DNA of 64,000 bases from Hyphodiscus hymeniophilus (GCA_016508695.1 VNKQ01000017.1:620001-684000), one strand, 5' to 3'. Shown: positions 12,221-25,415, counted from the stretch's first letter. The notes: generated by a model not told the origin, from the letters alone. Numbers and translations: made by a program.

Positions 12221-13818
12221 TAAGTATTAGAAGGTGATGAGATGACACTTGAACTTGATATCCGCCTCCTCGGCGATGTCACATATTTGGATTTCGGCAT
12301 CGGTATTGGCATCACTAAAGGACATCCATTCTCCCTCGAGTTGGAATCGGAACTTGGAACTACCAGCGTGGGTGCTGCGATGCAAGTCATTGTCGACTGT
12401 GTGGCGCCATTTCTCTACCTTACCAAAAGCACGTGCGATGCTATTACGGCCAGTTTAGCTTTGGAATATTGACCAACCTGGAACTCTCTTCCTGGGATAC
12501 CAAGTTCACAGCATACACGAAAATCATCATATGTGGAGCATTTCTATCCTTCTGATTCCAGCTCACTGGCGGAATCACCCAGAGAATGACAGTCCTGTCT
12601 GTTCTTCTCGATCTCACCTTCATGCCACATCTGGTCAGCACGGTGAGACAACACATTTCTTAATGTAATATTGGAAAACGGCAAAGCTACGAGGAATCCA
12701 AGCTGAGTACTAGAAGATAGGTGGGCATCTGGGTTAGTGGAGGGCCCGGGGGTGGCAGGGTTGAAGATCGTTGTGCGTATCTTAGCAGCAGAGCTCTCAT
12801 TGGAAAGCTCTACCACACATCAAGTTGCAGGCACTAAAAGTTCTAAGTTTGGACTCGAAAAACGCAGGACTTTGATGCTCGCACAAGGGCATTAATCAAG
12901 GCGCAGATTGCCTATTATTATTCTGCTCTCTAACGTCGGCAACAGTTGGTGTTTCGGCTGCAAGGAGTAAAATCAGAAGCTTTCAGGTCAATCGCTTTGG
13001 ATGGTTATTATGGGGAACAGAATGGGAAGAGTTTGGCTTACTGGGCTCACGATCAACTAGCAGAGCAGATGAGCGCGGGAGTGGAGGAGAGCCTGTGTAC
13101 TCGAATGATTCTGGTTGATTCTGAGAAATGGTTATCCAAATTTATCATTACAAAATCTTAGTGCCACCATAGAACATGAATTTCAATCAACACTTTTCAA
13201 GCAGATACATCCTCGGTAATAAAGAGCCAGACATTTGTCCAAAGACTTGGATGGTTTGGCCTTGTTGATTGAGACAGATGTACAGTACAACTCACGTCAT
13301 CAGGAACATAAGGGCATGAAACATAATAACCGACTTGATCAGATTCCTGGTCTAGACAGCACTGTAATAAAGACTTGCCTAAGAAAATCATCGGTCTTGT
13401 ATCTTTCAGAAATGAAGAGCAATGGCATCTAGAGACAGGGTCAAGTCATGTGACCCAGACATTATTTCAGAAGCTACTGGAATACACACATGTACTTAGG
13501 TTATTCAGGCAAAACCAAAGCTGATTATTTCAGAATATCTCTTTTCGCAAATTACACTTGTAAAAACTAAATTCTTGTCGAAGTCAAACTTGAATATCGA
13601 GTTACACGCAAGGATATCTTGACCAATTGGTCTCCGTCGGTGTATCGGCGTACTGTAACTCCGCTCCGCCCGTCAGTACGGCGCCAACAAACAAGACAGC
13701 CTCGTCTCGCAACAAGGCTACTCATGCAGATGCTCTTCCTTCAAATCATAAAGAAAAGGCTCTAGAAGCGCAACGACTCAAGGACCTCCTAGACCCACCA
13801 CCCCCACCGCTCGTCTCA
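12221..13818. other. Intergenic region
   Basis: No gene could be supported. A 71-codon plus-strand frame (about 12946-13161) starts at TTG, and several overlapping short frames on both strands lack splice partners or recognisable motifs. The SWD1 frame is open from 13627 upstream of its ATG, but I treat 13627-13818 as 5' leader. Confidence 0.45.
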
Positions 13819-15294
13819 ATGGCAAACCTTGCTCTTCTAGACCCTTTCGTGCTTCTGCAGGATTATCCCGAATCGGTCACCAACTCCCTTCGCAGTGGCC
13901 ACTCGGTTGTCGTTCGATTCAATCGTCAAGGCGATTTGCTTGCCTCGGGACGCGTCGATGGAGTTGTTGTTGTCTTCGATGTCGAGACCATGGGTGTTGC
14001 ATGCAAGCTTAAGGGTCATACGCGCCAGGTTCAATCATTGAGCTGGTCGCGCACTGGTAGATATCTTCTCACTTCTTCTTCGGATTGGAAGTGCATTCTC
14101 TGGGACCTGCAAGATGGCAGCCGCTTACGAGAGGTTGTATTCGAGGCGCCGGTTTATATCGCAGATCTGCACCCACATAACCAGTCAGTTCAAGTGCATC
14201 TCACGGGGGTAATATGAATGCTAACATATGATAGTCTCAAGTTTGTTGTTTCGCTTTTTGACGACCAGCCTCTCCTCGTCGATATAACTGATGGCATTCC
14301 CGTTAAGATGAACCTCTCCTCTGCCCCAAAGCGACCCAAGTATGATGACGATGAAGCAAAGGAAAGGAAGGCGGCTAAGGAGGATGCGAAGGCCACAACT
14401 ACAGCTACAGTCTTCACGGCTTCTGGCGATCATATCCTGGCAGGCACAAACAAGGGCTGGTTCAACATCATTGAGGTCGCTACGCGAACTACAATCTACT
14501 CCAAGAACCTATGTCAGGGCATGCTTACTCTACTGCGGCTTACCGGTTCAGGACGAGACCTTGTTTGCAATTCAACCGATCGTGTAATTCGAACTATCAC
14601 GATGCCAAACTTGACGGCTAAGGATCTAGATCCTGATACGATTGACATCGAAGTTGAGCATAAATTCCAAGATGTTGTCAATAAGCTCGCATGGAATGCC
14701 GTAGCATTCAGCTGTACCGGTGAATATATCACGGCTTCAACATACAACAACCACGAGATCTATGTTTGGGAGCGGGGTCATGCAAGTTTAGTAAAGATCT
14801 TGGAGGGTCCGAAGGAGGAGCACGGCTGTGTCGAATGGCATCCAAATAAGCCCTTGATTGCTGCTGTGGGTCTTGAAAGCGGTAGAATCCATATCTGGTC
14901 CATCATACCCCAACAACGTTGGTCTGCTCTGGCGCCGGATTTTGAGGAGGTTGAGGAAAACGTCGAATATGTTGAGCATGAAGACGAGTTTGATATCCAC
15001 CCCCGTGAGGAGATTCATAAGCGCCGGTTGGACTTGGAGGATGACGATGTTGATCCTTTCACTATGGAGCTCCCGAAGGGACAAGCTGCTGGCGAGGAAG
15101 CCCCATTTATTATGCCCGTCGATTTGGACTTCGTCGACAGTGAGACTGAGGAGGAGTTTGTTGCTGTTGGTCGAGGAGAAATGCGCAGAAAGAGCCCGAC
15201 GGGTGCGAGAGAGCAGATGCTTAATTCCGAAGGTATGGGTGAGGAGATGCAGTTGCCGAAAGCTACTGGACGTCGAGGATTGCGGGCTACTTGA
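13819..15294 (+). CDS. swd1: COMPASS subunit Swd1 (RBBP5-like WD40 protein)
   Basis: Exons 13819..14183 and 14235..15294 are joined by a 51-nt intron (donor GTCAGT, branch GCTAAC, acceptor TAG); the split codon becomes His, giving HPHNHLKFVVSLFDDQPLLV. The protein has 474 residues. The start MANLALLDPFVLLQDYPES followed by a GHSVVVRFNRQGDLLASG block is characteristic of Swd1/RBBP5. WD40 repeats run from about residue 30 to 375 (GHTRQVQSLSWSRTGRYLL, SSDWKCILWDL and others); the tail is acidic and charged. Swd1 is a structural subunit of COMPASS, the complex that methylates histone H3 Lys4, and works with Swd3, Bre2 and Set1. The same frame is open upstream of the ATG, but family comparison favours this methionine. 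Confidence 0.92.
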
Positions 15295-15855
15295 GTGGCT
15301 ATTACTTCTGGCGTTGGGCTGGGGATTGGGGAGTTATGAACATGGATGCATTTGTGAGGCGTACAAAAGGGTGTGAACGAAATGTACAAAAAGATACCAC
15401 GCTGCGAAATGCAGAATCATTCAACAGCAACTTTGTCTCCGCAAATTTGATCTACCATTGATATAATGAGAAGTTGAACGTCACTCTACTTCTCGATAAC
15501 CTTGCCCATTGTTGTGATAAGGATTCAGGCGAAGCCTACAGTATCAAGGGTGTCCATCACTTTACCGTACGATGATTACTCGATGTTCAAACACGTACAG
15601 CTCAAATAAGTCCAAATGAAGGAATGGTCGTTCTATTTCTTTCAGAGGACGCACGTGCATGCTTTCCCTGTTCAATCCACCCTCGCCAGCTCTCTCACCA
15701 TCAAGAGTCTAGATGCACGCTGCTTACTCACTGTACATCGAATTACCTCTTAACTTTGACCAACCCTCCGCAGCTCCGCCACCCGTCCGCACCCTTCCAG
15801 TTCCAATGAACTTATATCTAGTCCCATCCCATCCCGTAGCACTTCAACCTACTTC
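15295..15855. other. Intergenic region
   Basis: Spacer between two genes on the same strand: 3' end of SWD1 and promoter/leader of glutathione reductase. No gene or clear regulatory motif recognised. Confidence 0.5.
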
Positions 15856-18078
15856 ATGCGTCCGTCACAGCCACGCCTCGCTCTTCTTACATCCCAACTG
15901 TCAACAGCTCGACCGATTTTATCGTCGAAGGCTCAGCTTTCACGTTCACGTGCAAGCGAGATTTTTAAAAGGGACGCAACAAGGAGGGGCATAAAAATGG
16001 CACCAGCGGAGGTCAAGAGCTACGATTATATCGTTATTGGAGGTGGGAGTGGAGGAAGTGGAACGGCGAGGAGGGCGGCAGGGTGGTATGGCGCGAAGAC
16101 GCTGTTGATCGAGAACGGAATTAGTGGGGGATGTTGTGTTAATGTTGGGTAAGTGTGTATTTGCAACTCGCACGGATTGGCTTCATTCTCTTCTCTCCTC
16201 TCTTCTCTCCTTTGCCTTTCATGTTCTCAAGCGGGACGAGTTTGGAAGGTTTCTCAGTTGAAGTACTGCTTTCAAGTCATGGCTCCGTTTTGGGACGGGA
16301 TAGGGAACTATATATATTTCTGATATCCTTTTGGGCATTTAATCCTTCTTCCATGTCTTCATATGTCTATTTGCTACTATGTAACGACGATCGCGATTTT
16401 CATGTTGAAGTCAATAGGACTGTATGCACAATCTTTCTTTACTATCATCAATTTGAAAATATCGTTAAGCCGCCTGTATTGATCTTGTGCCTGCATTGAG
16501 ATGCAGCGATGCTTGCTTGGATAATTTGAACAGGCTACTATTAATCAACTCATCCCAGAAAATTGAAATTAGCCACTGAAGCAGACTAACAACCCACAGA
16601 TGCGTTCCCAAAAAGATAACGTGGCTTTTCGCCTCAATGGCAGAAGCTTTGCGAGACAGCAAACATTACGGCTACGCAACGCCAGATAACATTCCTTTCG
16701 ATTTTGCATCTTTCAAGAAGAAGCGTGATGAGCACATTAAGATGCTTAATGGCGCATATGAATCCAAGTAGGTTGGTTTTCAAATACGTCACTTCCATCT
16801 TGGCCGACCTCGAGCATTCTGTTCCAGAGTATTAGTTCAGGAATTGGGTTCAGAAGTCATTGCCGATTACCCTCTACTCGATTATTCCGCTGCTACTATC
16901 ATGCAAAAGCTGACTCGCAAATAGTTGGAATAGAGAAGGAATCGAGCTAGTCCACGGAACAGCCAAGTTCACAGGACCCAAAGAATTAGAAGTAGATCTT
17001 GAAGATGGCAGCGGCAAAGCTCTTTATACAGCGAAACACATTTGCATAGCCACAGGAGGTTATCCCATTGTACCCAAGGATATTCCCGGAGCAGAATACG
17101 GAATTACCAATGAAGGCTTTTTCGCCATCTCACAACTGCCCTCGAAAATCGCCATTGTAGGCGCCGGGTACATAGCTGTTGAAATCGCCGGCATGTTAAA
17201 TGCAGTCGGTGTCGAAGTGCACATGTTTATCCGAGGTCAGACATTTTTGAGGAGTTTTGATCCCATGATTCAGGAAGCGATGACCAAGAGGTATGAGGAT
17301 GTTGGGGTGAAGATTCATAGGGGGTACAAATTTTTTGAGAAGATTGAGAGGTTCAGTGATGGGGAGGGAGATGAGAAAATCCTGCACGTGACGTATGGGG
17401 GAGAGGTTTTGGTATTTAATGAGTTGCTTTGGGCGGTGGGAAGAGCGCCGGAGACGGAGACGCTGGATTTGCATGTACCTGGAGTGAAGACGGGGAGCAA
17501 GGGGTACATTTCGGTGGACGATTACCAGAATACGAGTGCTGAAGGTGTTTATGCGCTGGGAGATGTCACGGGGCAGATGGAACTCACACCTGGTTAGCTT
17601 TGAAGCTTTGGATGCCAGAAGTCGAACATGCTAACGTATAGCAGTGGCAATCGCAGCAGGGAGACAGCTTTCCAACCGCGTTTTCGGACCAAACCACCTA
17701 TCCAAGTCACTCCTTTCCTACAGCAATATACCAACGGTTGTCTTCTCACATCCAGAAGTCGGAACAATCGGCCTCACGGAGCCCCAAGCTATTGAAAAAT
17801 TCGGAAAGGAAAACGTGAAAACCTACCATACGAAGTTTTCTGCAATGCTGTACGTCATCTTTCCTGCTGAAGACAAGAAGCCGAATCCGACAGAGTTCAA
17901 GATCGTGTGCGAGGGGCCAGATGAGAAGATCGTGGGACTGCATTTATTAGGCGTGGGAGTGGGTGAAATGTTGCAGGGATTCGGAGTTGCGGTGAAGATG
18001 GGAGCGAAGAAGGCGGATTTCGACGCCTGTGTTGCCATCCATCCTACCAGTGCGGAGGAGCTTGTTACTATGAGATGA
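15856..18078 (+). CDS. glr1: Glutathione reductase, probable dual mitochondrial/cytosolic
   Basis: NADPH-dependent flavoenzyme reducing glutathione disulfide. Exons are 15856..16148, 16600..16767, 16925..17592 and 17645..18078; introns are 451, 157 and 52 nt and all phases match, giving 520 residues. Visible motifs: FAD-binding GGGSGGSGTARRAA; redox centre CVNVGC with a further Cys just before it (GGCCVNVGCVPKK); NADPH-binding GAGYIAVEIAG; ALGDV; and the C-terminal HPTSAEELVT that carries the catalytic His. Residues 1-47 are Arg/Ser-rich without acidic residues until late, like a mitochondrial presequence. A second in-frame Met at residue 48 (15997, MAPAEVKSYDYIVIGG) would give the cytosolic form, as known for yeast GLR1. 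The first intron interrupts the redox motif and is unusually long for this window. Confidence 0.93.
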
Positions 18079-19423
18079 AAGAGAGGCTTTGGGGTCGCTG
18101 GACTAGGCAAGATGATACGTTAAAGAAACGGGATTGCAGAGATGTATGGTTGAGGATGGGAGACCTGCTTGTATTCTCAGTCCAAAGCTAATGACCATTT
18201 GGGTAAAAGATGAAGGCAATACCAGACAAATGTATCCTCCACATGATACATAAAATTTGAGAAGAAGATCAGTGAATGGGGCAACGACAAACGTAATGCT
18301 GAATCGATAATCCAATACGCATTTGGTTCTGAAGCCGAAGTGTATCTCCTCTCATGACAGGACTTCCCATCGACACCCAGCTCAAAGACAGTAGCCAGCG
18401 CTTTAGAAGCTCCATGTACAGTAGCATGGTCGGCTGTCCTCAGCTTGGGTCATGCTGTATTCAAGGAATTCCACGCTCCCAACTCCCCACTCTCGACTTT
18501 CAACGGATCTGCTTTCGACAAAGGCATCAGAATTTAGGCTTTCTGGTGGTGATTCTCGGTGAACCCGGACCGGAACGTGCGGTGTCTTTACTGGCAGCAT
18601 TGCTGCAACCCACAGGCCCGTGAAATGTCGAGGATACGGATCGACCCAGAGTTCGGCCGAGGGAGTGAATGAAAAATTGAATCATCCTTTGACTTGGAAA
18701 GATATGGTATGATCTTCAGCGGCACACATGGGCTGATGATTCCTCGCTAGACTGGGAATGGGTATGCCTAGATACAATCGTTTAGCGATTGAATCACGAT
18801 TGCCAGAACCAATAACTTTATGTTACTGAGGAACGCGTTTCCTTCTCTGCCCTAAAAGATACCAAAACTTCGATGCCAGTCAAATGCTGTTAAATCATGT
18901 TTCTCCTCTGTCGAAGTCTCGCCGAGTGACTCGTCTGGGCCCGTGAGTCAGATCTTTTTTTGAAACAACGCATCCGTATTGGGTTAGCGCATGTGTGCGG
19001 CTCAAAGAAGGATCGCGAACCTTTTGAGAAACTCATCTCCTGGCCACGGTTTGTCGCATCAACTTCATCACAACACCAACGCTGTCAACAGACAGGAATC
19101 GCGCGGCAGATATCGTGCATTCCTTGTATCCGTTTCTTTCTCAAGAGGAAGAAGATCACCACACTCCTATTATCGCTGCTGTCGCCTCGCTGGATTCTTC
19201 TCGGTCGGAGATCAAAGGTTTCCAAGAGGCCTTGTGCCTTTGGCTGCCTTCAGTGCCATCGCGACTGTAACTTCAGAACCATCGAAAGAGGTTCTGAAAC
19301 GATCTTCAGCATCCCATTTTCATCTCGAAGTTGCGGCTCATCTCGAGTTTCTCTCTCGTCGTTGCGCCTACCTCCTAGTCGATCGCCCCCCTTTGCTCAC
19401 TTTCTCCATCGAAATTCATCAAC
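18079..19423. other. Intergenic region with RPB1 promoter
   Basis: 3' flank of glutathione reductase and the promoter/5' leader of RPB1. The last ~450 bases are pyrimidine-rich on the plus strand, as often seen in fungal housekeeping leaders. Overlapping frames at 18960-19545 look like by-products of that bias; no gene supported. Confidence 0.5.
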
Positions 19424-22400
19424 ATGGCGAACCTCAACTTCCCAGATTCGGATGCGCCTTTGCGTACGATCGAAGAAATACAATTTGGACTGTTGTCACC
19501 AGAGGAGATCAAGAAGATGAGTGTCTGTCATATCATCTATCCTGAGACAATGGACGAGGGAAAGATGAAGCCTCGAGAGCAAGGATTGAACGACCCTCGG
19601 CTCGGATCCATCGACCGACAATTCAAATGCGCTACATGCGATCAGAATATGGCGGAGTGCCCCGGCCATTTCGGTCACATCGAGCTGGCGAAGCCTGTGT
19701 ACCATCCGGGATTCATCAAAAAGATCAAGAAGCTGCTGGAGATGGTCTGCCACAATTGTGGCAGAGTATTACTAGACAGAGTCAGTTCTCCCGTGGAGCA
19801 TGGTAGACTTTCTACTTGTTCCCACATGCTAACATCATGATATCAGAGTAATCCTCAGTACCTGCATGCCGTTTCGATCCGCGACCCGAAGCGCCGTTTC
19901 GACGCAATATGGAGACTGTGCAAGCCGAAAATGATATGTGACAGTGATGTATCGATGAATGATGAACCTGACTTTGATCCTAAGGAGGCTGCGAAGCGTG
20001 CGCATGGCGGATGTGGAAACATTCAACCTGAGATCCGACAGTCAGCGCTGGAGTTGAATGGCACATGGAAAGTCCCGAAGGATGAAGATGGAGAGGCACC
20101 GCAACCTGAGAAGAAAGTCATCAGCCCCGAAATGGCCTTGGCCGTCTTCAAAAGCATATCTACTGAGGAGATCCGTGACCTTGGCTTAAACATCGATTAC
20201 GCTCGACCGGAGTGGATGATTATCACGGTCCTTCCTGTCCCGCCACCACCCGTCCGACCCAGTATCTCCATGGACGGCACTGGAACTGGCATGCGAGGAG
20301 AAGATGATCTGACGTACAAGTTGGGTGATATCATTCGAGCGAATGGGAATGTTCGTCAAGCTTTGACAGAAGGCTCTCCAAAGCACATTCAAGAAGACTT
20401 CGAGAAGTTGTTGCAGTATCACGTTGCCACCTACATGGATAACGATATTGCCGGCCAACCTCAAGCTTTGCAGAAATCTGGTAGGCCAGTCAAATCTATT
20501 CGAGCCCGTCTAAAGGGCAAGGAGGGTCGTCTTCGTGGTAACTTGATGGGGAAGCGTGTGGACTTCTCAGCACGTACTGTCATCACTGGTGATCCAAATC
20601 TGTCTTTGGACGAAGTGGGTGTGCCCAGAAGTATTGCGAGAACCCTCACATACCCTGAAACCGTGACGCCCTATAACATCGGGAAGCTGCATCAATTGGT
20701 TCAGAACGGTCCCAACGAGCATCCAGGCGCCAAATATGTCATTCGAACCGATGGAACTCGTATCGATCTTCGACATCACAAACGCGCAGGAGCAATCTCG
20801 TTAGAGTACGGTTGGAAGGTCGAGAGACATATTGTCGACGGCGATTTCATTATTTTCAACCGTCAGCCTTCGTTGCACAAGGAGTCCATGATGGGTCACA
20901 GAGTTCGGGTCATGCCTTATTCGACTTTCCGACTCAATCTCTCGGTCACTTCCCCTTATAACGCCGATTTCGACGGTGATGAAATGAATTTGCACGTACC
21001 TCAAACGGAAGAGACCCGAGCTGAAGTTATGCAACTTTGCATGGTTCCCCTCAATATCGTTTCCCCGCAACGCAATGGACCTCTCATGGGTATTGTTCAG
21101 GATACTTTGGCTGGAGTTTATAAGATGTGTCGAAGAGATGTGTTTTTGACTAAGGAGGCCCTGATGAACATCCTTCTTTGGGTTCCTGAATGGGATGGCG
21201 TTATCCCGCCACCCGCTATTTACAAACCCCGCCCAAGATGGACAGGAAAGCAAGTCATCAGTATGGTCATTCCAAAGATTGTCAATCTTCACATGCCAAA
21301 CGATGCCAAAGAGGATTCTCCGTTGAAAGATGACGCCCTTCTCATTCAAAGTGGAGAGCTGATGTTTGGTCTTCTGCAAAAAAAGAACGTCGGAGCTTCT
21401 GGTGGAGGAATTATTCATGTCATCTTCAACGAGCAGGGCCCGGACGCTGCCATGGCATTCTTCAATGGTTGTCAGCGAGTCGTCAACTACTGGCTTCTCC
21501 ACAATGGCTTCAGTATCGGTATTGGTGATACCATCCCTGACAAGAAGACCATCGAGAAGATTGAGAATGCGATCACTTTGCAGAAGAACGAGGTCAACGA
21601 GCTGACTGCAAAGGCCACCGCAAACGAACTGGAATCGCTCCCTGGTATGAACGTTCGAGAAACCTTCGAGAGTTTGGTTTCTAAAGCCTTGAACACGGCG
21701 CGTGACAAAGCTGGTACAAGAACTCAAGAGAGTTTGAAGGATGCAAATAACGCACTCACCATGGCGTCTTCTGGATCCAAGGGCTCTACCATCAACATTT
21801 CCCAGATGACTGCTCTTGTAGGTCAACAGTCCGTGGAAGGAAAGCGAATTCCTTTTGGCTTCAAGTACCGAACTCTGCCTCATTTCACAAAGGATGATTA
21901 CTCACCTGAGTCTCGTGGCTTCGTTGAAAATTCATACCTGCGTGGTCTCACTCCTACAGAGTTCTTCTTCCATGCCATGGCTGGTCGTGAAGGTCTGATC
22001 GATACGGCTGTCAAGACTGCTGAAACTGGATACATCCAACGTCGTTTGGTCAAGGCATTGGAAGATGTCATGGCCAAGTATGATGGCACGGTCCGAAACT
22101 CTCTTGGAGACATTGTTCAATTTGTCTACGGTGAAGATGGTCTAGATGGTGTTCATATTGAGAAACAACGTCTTCACCACCTTACCATGTCCGACAAGGA
22201 TTTCGAGAACAAATACCGTCTTGATGTTATGGATGAGTCAGAGCCATTGTCCTCAGAACTCCTCGAACATGCAACTGAGCTTGCTGGCGATCTTAAAGTA
22301 CAACGACTTCTGGATGACGAGTGGGAGCAGCTGAAAGCTGATCGGATAATGCTCCGTGAAGTCATCACACTCAGAAGAGAAAAGAAGGATGATGACAACA

Positions 22401-24778
22401 TGCAACTTCCCATGAACGTGGTCAGAATCATTGATAGTGCCAGAAGACTGTTCAAGGTGGATGACACCCAGCGGAGTGACTTGCACCCTGCCGAGGTCAT
22501 TCCGCAAGTCAAACAGCTACTGGATCGCATGCTTGTTGTTCATGGCGACGATGAGCTGTCCCAAGAGGCTCAAACGAATGCCACCCTGCTGATCAAAGCT
22601 CAACTGCGTTCCCGTCTTGCATATAAGCGCGTTGCTGTTGACATGCGTCTCAACAAGCTAGCATTTGCTCATATTCTCGGCGAGCTCGAAAGTCGATTCA
22701 CGAGAGCTTTGGTTAATCCAGGAGAGATGGTCGGTGTCCTTGCTGCGCAGTCTATTGGAGAACCAGCCACCCAAATGACACTCAATACCTTCCATTTCGC
22801 TGGTGTGTCTTCCAAGAACGTCACGCTCGGTGTCCCTCGTCTGAAGGAAATTCTCAATGTCGCTACTAACATCAAGACTCCTTCTATGGTTGTCTATCAG
22901 TCCGATGGTATGAGAGGTCAGGAAACTGCCAAGCTGCTACGTAGCGCTGTTGAACATACCAATCTTCGATCTGTCACTTATGCTACCGAAATTTACCATG
23001 ATCCAGATATTATGACAACGACCATTGCTCAGGATTTCGATATGATCGAATCGTACTTCATCATCCCTGAAGATAGCCAGGATTCGCCAGAGCTGCAGTC
23101 CCGATGGCTTCTTCGCTTAATTCTCGATCGTCAAAAGCTGTTGGATAAGGGGCTACGAGTTGAGGATATCGCAATGAAGATCAAGGAGGAATACCCTAAG
23201 GATCTAGCTGTCATTTTCAGTGACAACAATGCCGAGGAGCAAGTTATTCGCATCCGTTTCATTCACCAAGGAGATAGCAAGTACGAAGATGATGACGTTG
23301 AAGAGGACATCATGCTCAAGCGTTTCGAGGATCATCTGCTCAACAGCTTGACACTTCGTGGAGTTGAGGGAGTCGAAAAGGCTTTCTTGAACAAGGATCC
23401 CAAGCTCACCACATTGCCTGATGGATCGCTGCTTGCAAACAAAGATGATGCACGCTGTGAAGAATGGTTCCTCGATACCAGTGGAACCGCATTGGATAAG
23501 GTCTTGTCTGTTGAGGGTGTTGATGCAACAAGAACATACTCCAATTCCTTCATCCAGGTCATGGAAGTATTTGGCATTGAGGCTTGTCGATCCGCTTTGA
23601 TGCGTGAGTTGACTCAAGTACTGGCTTTCGACGGTTCTTACGTCAATCATCGCCATCTTGCTCTTCTTGTCGATGTCATGACATCTCGTGGTCACTTAAT
23701 GGCAATCACTCGGCATGGTATCAATCGTGCTGACACTGGAGCGTTGATGAGATGTTCCTTCGAAGAGACTGTTGAAATCCTTCTCGAGGCTGCAGCTGTT
23801 GGCGAGCTTGATGACTGCCGCGGTATTTCTGAAAATGTCATGCTCGGCCAGCTTGCTCCTATGGGTACTGGTGAACTTCAGGTCCTGTTGGATCCCAAGA
23901 TGCTTGAGACTGTCATCTCCGACAATGGTAGAATGGGTCTCATGCCTGGCCTTTCTGTCAAGGGTGGTGATGCTGGTGCTGCTACACCTTATGACAACAG
24001 CTCCCCTCTGGGCGATGGTGGGTATCTCGGTACTCCCGACTATGGTGCGGCTTTCTCGCCCATCATCAGTGCTGGTTCTGCAACCCCTACCGGGTTTGCT
24101 ACAGAATACGGCAATACTGTTGGCAGCGGCTTTGGCGGCATGAGTCCGTATGGAGGCAGAAGCCCTGGTGGAGCTGGATACTCTCCATCGAGTCCTTTCA
24201 GCACATCGCCAAGTTCTCCCGGTTTCTCACCATCCTCTCCTGGTTACTCACCAACTTCTCCAATGATGGGAGGCTCGAGTCCTGGGTACTCGGTTTCACC
24301 ACGTTTCTCACCATCGTCCCCGGCATTCACTCCCACATCGCCAGCATACAGCCCGACCTCTCCATCATTCGTGTCACCCACCAGCCCGTCGTACAGCCCA
24401 ACGAGTCCAAACTACTCGCCAACTTCACCCAACCTGCACACAAGCCCAACATCTCCATCATACAGTCCAACCTCCCCAAGCTACTCTCCTACCTCTCCAA
24501 GCTACAGCCCGTCGAGCCCAAACTTTGCACCCGGCAGCACCAGAGTGTCGCCAGGCTCAGGAGCCTCGCCGACAAGCCCGGTATACAGTCCAAGTTCACC
24601 GAACTGGAGTCCAACAAGTCCTCAACACGCTGGTGCCAATGTTACATCTCCAAAATACTCCCCAACTTCTCCGTCATACTCTCCCACCTCCCCCCAATTT
24701 TCACCTACGTAAGTTTTGAATTCCTTGCTCAGATTCGATCAAAATTTAATCAATCTCAGATCTCCGCGTGGCAATTGA
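19424..24778 (+). CDS. rpb1: DNA-directed RNA polymerase II largest subunit Rpb1
   Basis: Catalytic subunit of RNA polymerase II. Exons are 19424..19780, 19847..24708 and, by my reading, a 19-nt last exon 24760..24778, giving 1745 residues. The first intron is 66 nt; the last is 51 nt (GTAAGT...CTCAG). Without that last splice the protein would stop at 24712 with 1740 residues. The N-terminal zinc site uses C69, C72, C79, H82 and C109, C112. The active-site Mg2+ loop NADFDGDEMNLH has Asp at 493, 495 and 497. The trigger-loop region LNTFHFAGVSSKNVTLGVPR is intact. The CTD begins near residue 1564 and holds about 25 imperfect heptads, of which eight keep YSPTSP exactly. Such degeneracy is usual in filamentous ascomycetes. 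Confidence 0.97.
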
Positions 24779-25371
24779 GGGATTTCCTTCCACAATGTAT
24801 CAACAATGCCTAAAAAAAGATTCTTCATTCAGCATCTGGGACTTCGGGCGTATGGGCTCTTTGCGAAAGCACGAAGAATTGTTTGTCTGTTTATTAGCAT
24901 TTGAATTTTTCACAGGCGTTTTGAGGGAAGCATTGGTTTTTACGAAACTTAAAAGAAGCTGCGTGTCGCGCTTAGATTCTTGGTTGGAGGAAGAAAACAC
25001 CAAAATTGTATTAAGGATGGACGATATGGGTGGATGCATTGGTCTGATGATGCAGATGGCCTTTGATTGCAAGCATTGGATGAGAAGACGGAGCAGTGGA
25101 CTTCATAGTTGCCAGTAATGGAGGCGCATTTGTGAACAATATTTGCCCGACTAATATTTAACCTTTTCTCTTTCTTGTAGAGTTTCGGTCCCCTATCCCT
25201 CTTCGCTTCGGATAATTGAAACCATGTTTATAATCCACGTCTACGATCTACTTCCCTCACAAGTCCAAACTACTCCATCTCACAATCCAAGCAGACTCAA
25301 AATGTCATCCCGATTCAAGCCCCCACAGCCTACAAATGAGCTCACTACCATGCATTCGTTCATCGAAGCTA

Positions 25372-25415
25372 TCCCCTAAGCTGCTGAACTCGCACACCCC
25401 CCCCTGCCTGAGGCA
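25372..25415 (+). repeat. Left terminal inverted repeat of the MITE
   Basis: 44-nt repeat, matching the right end except for a 3-nt longer C run and one G/A change (positions about 25397-25406). Confidence 0.8.

Noticed and set aside
18960..19545. Two overlapping plus frames of ~185 codons before RPB1
   Set aside because: They overlap each other and the certain RPB1 start; Ser/Arg-rich from pyrimidine-biased leader.
20801..21883. 360-codon open frame on the minus strand inside RPB1
   Set aside because: Antisense shadow of a strongly coding exon; no recognisable protein and the plus frame is certain.
24768..25118. 116-codon plus frame after RPB1
   Set aside because: Starts within the last exon/3' UTR of RPB1 and shows no family pattern.
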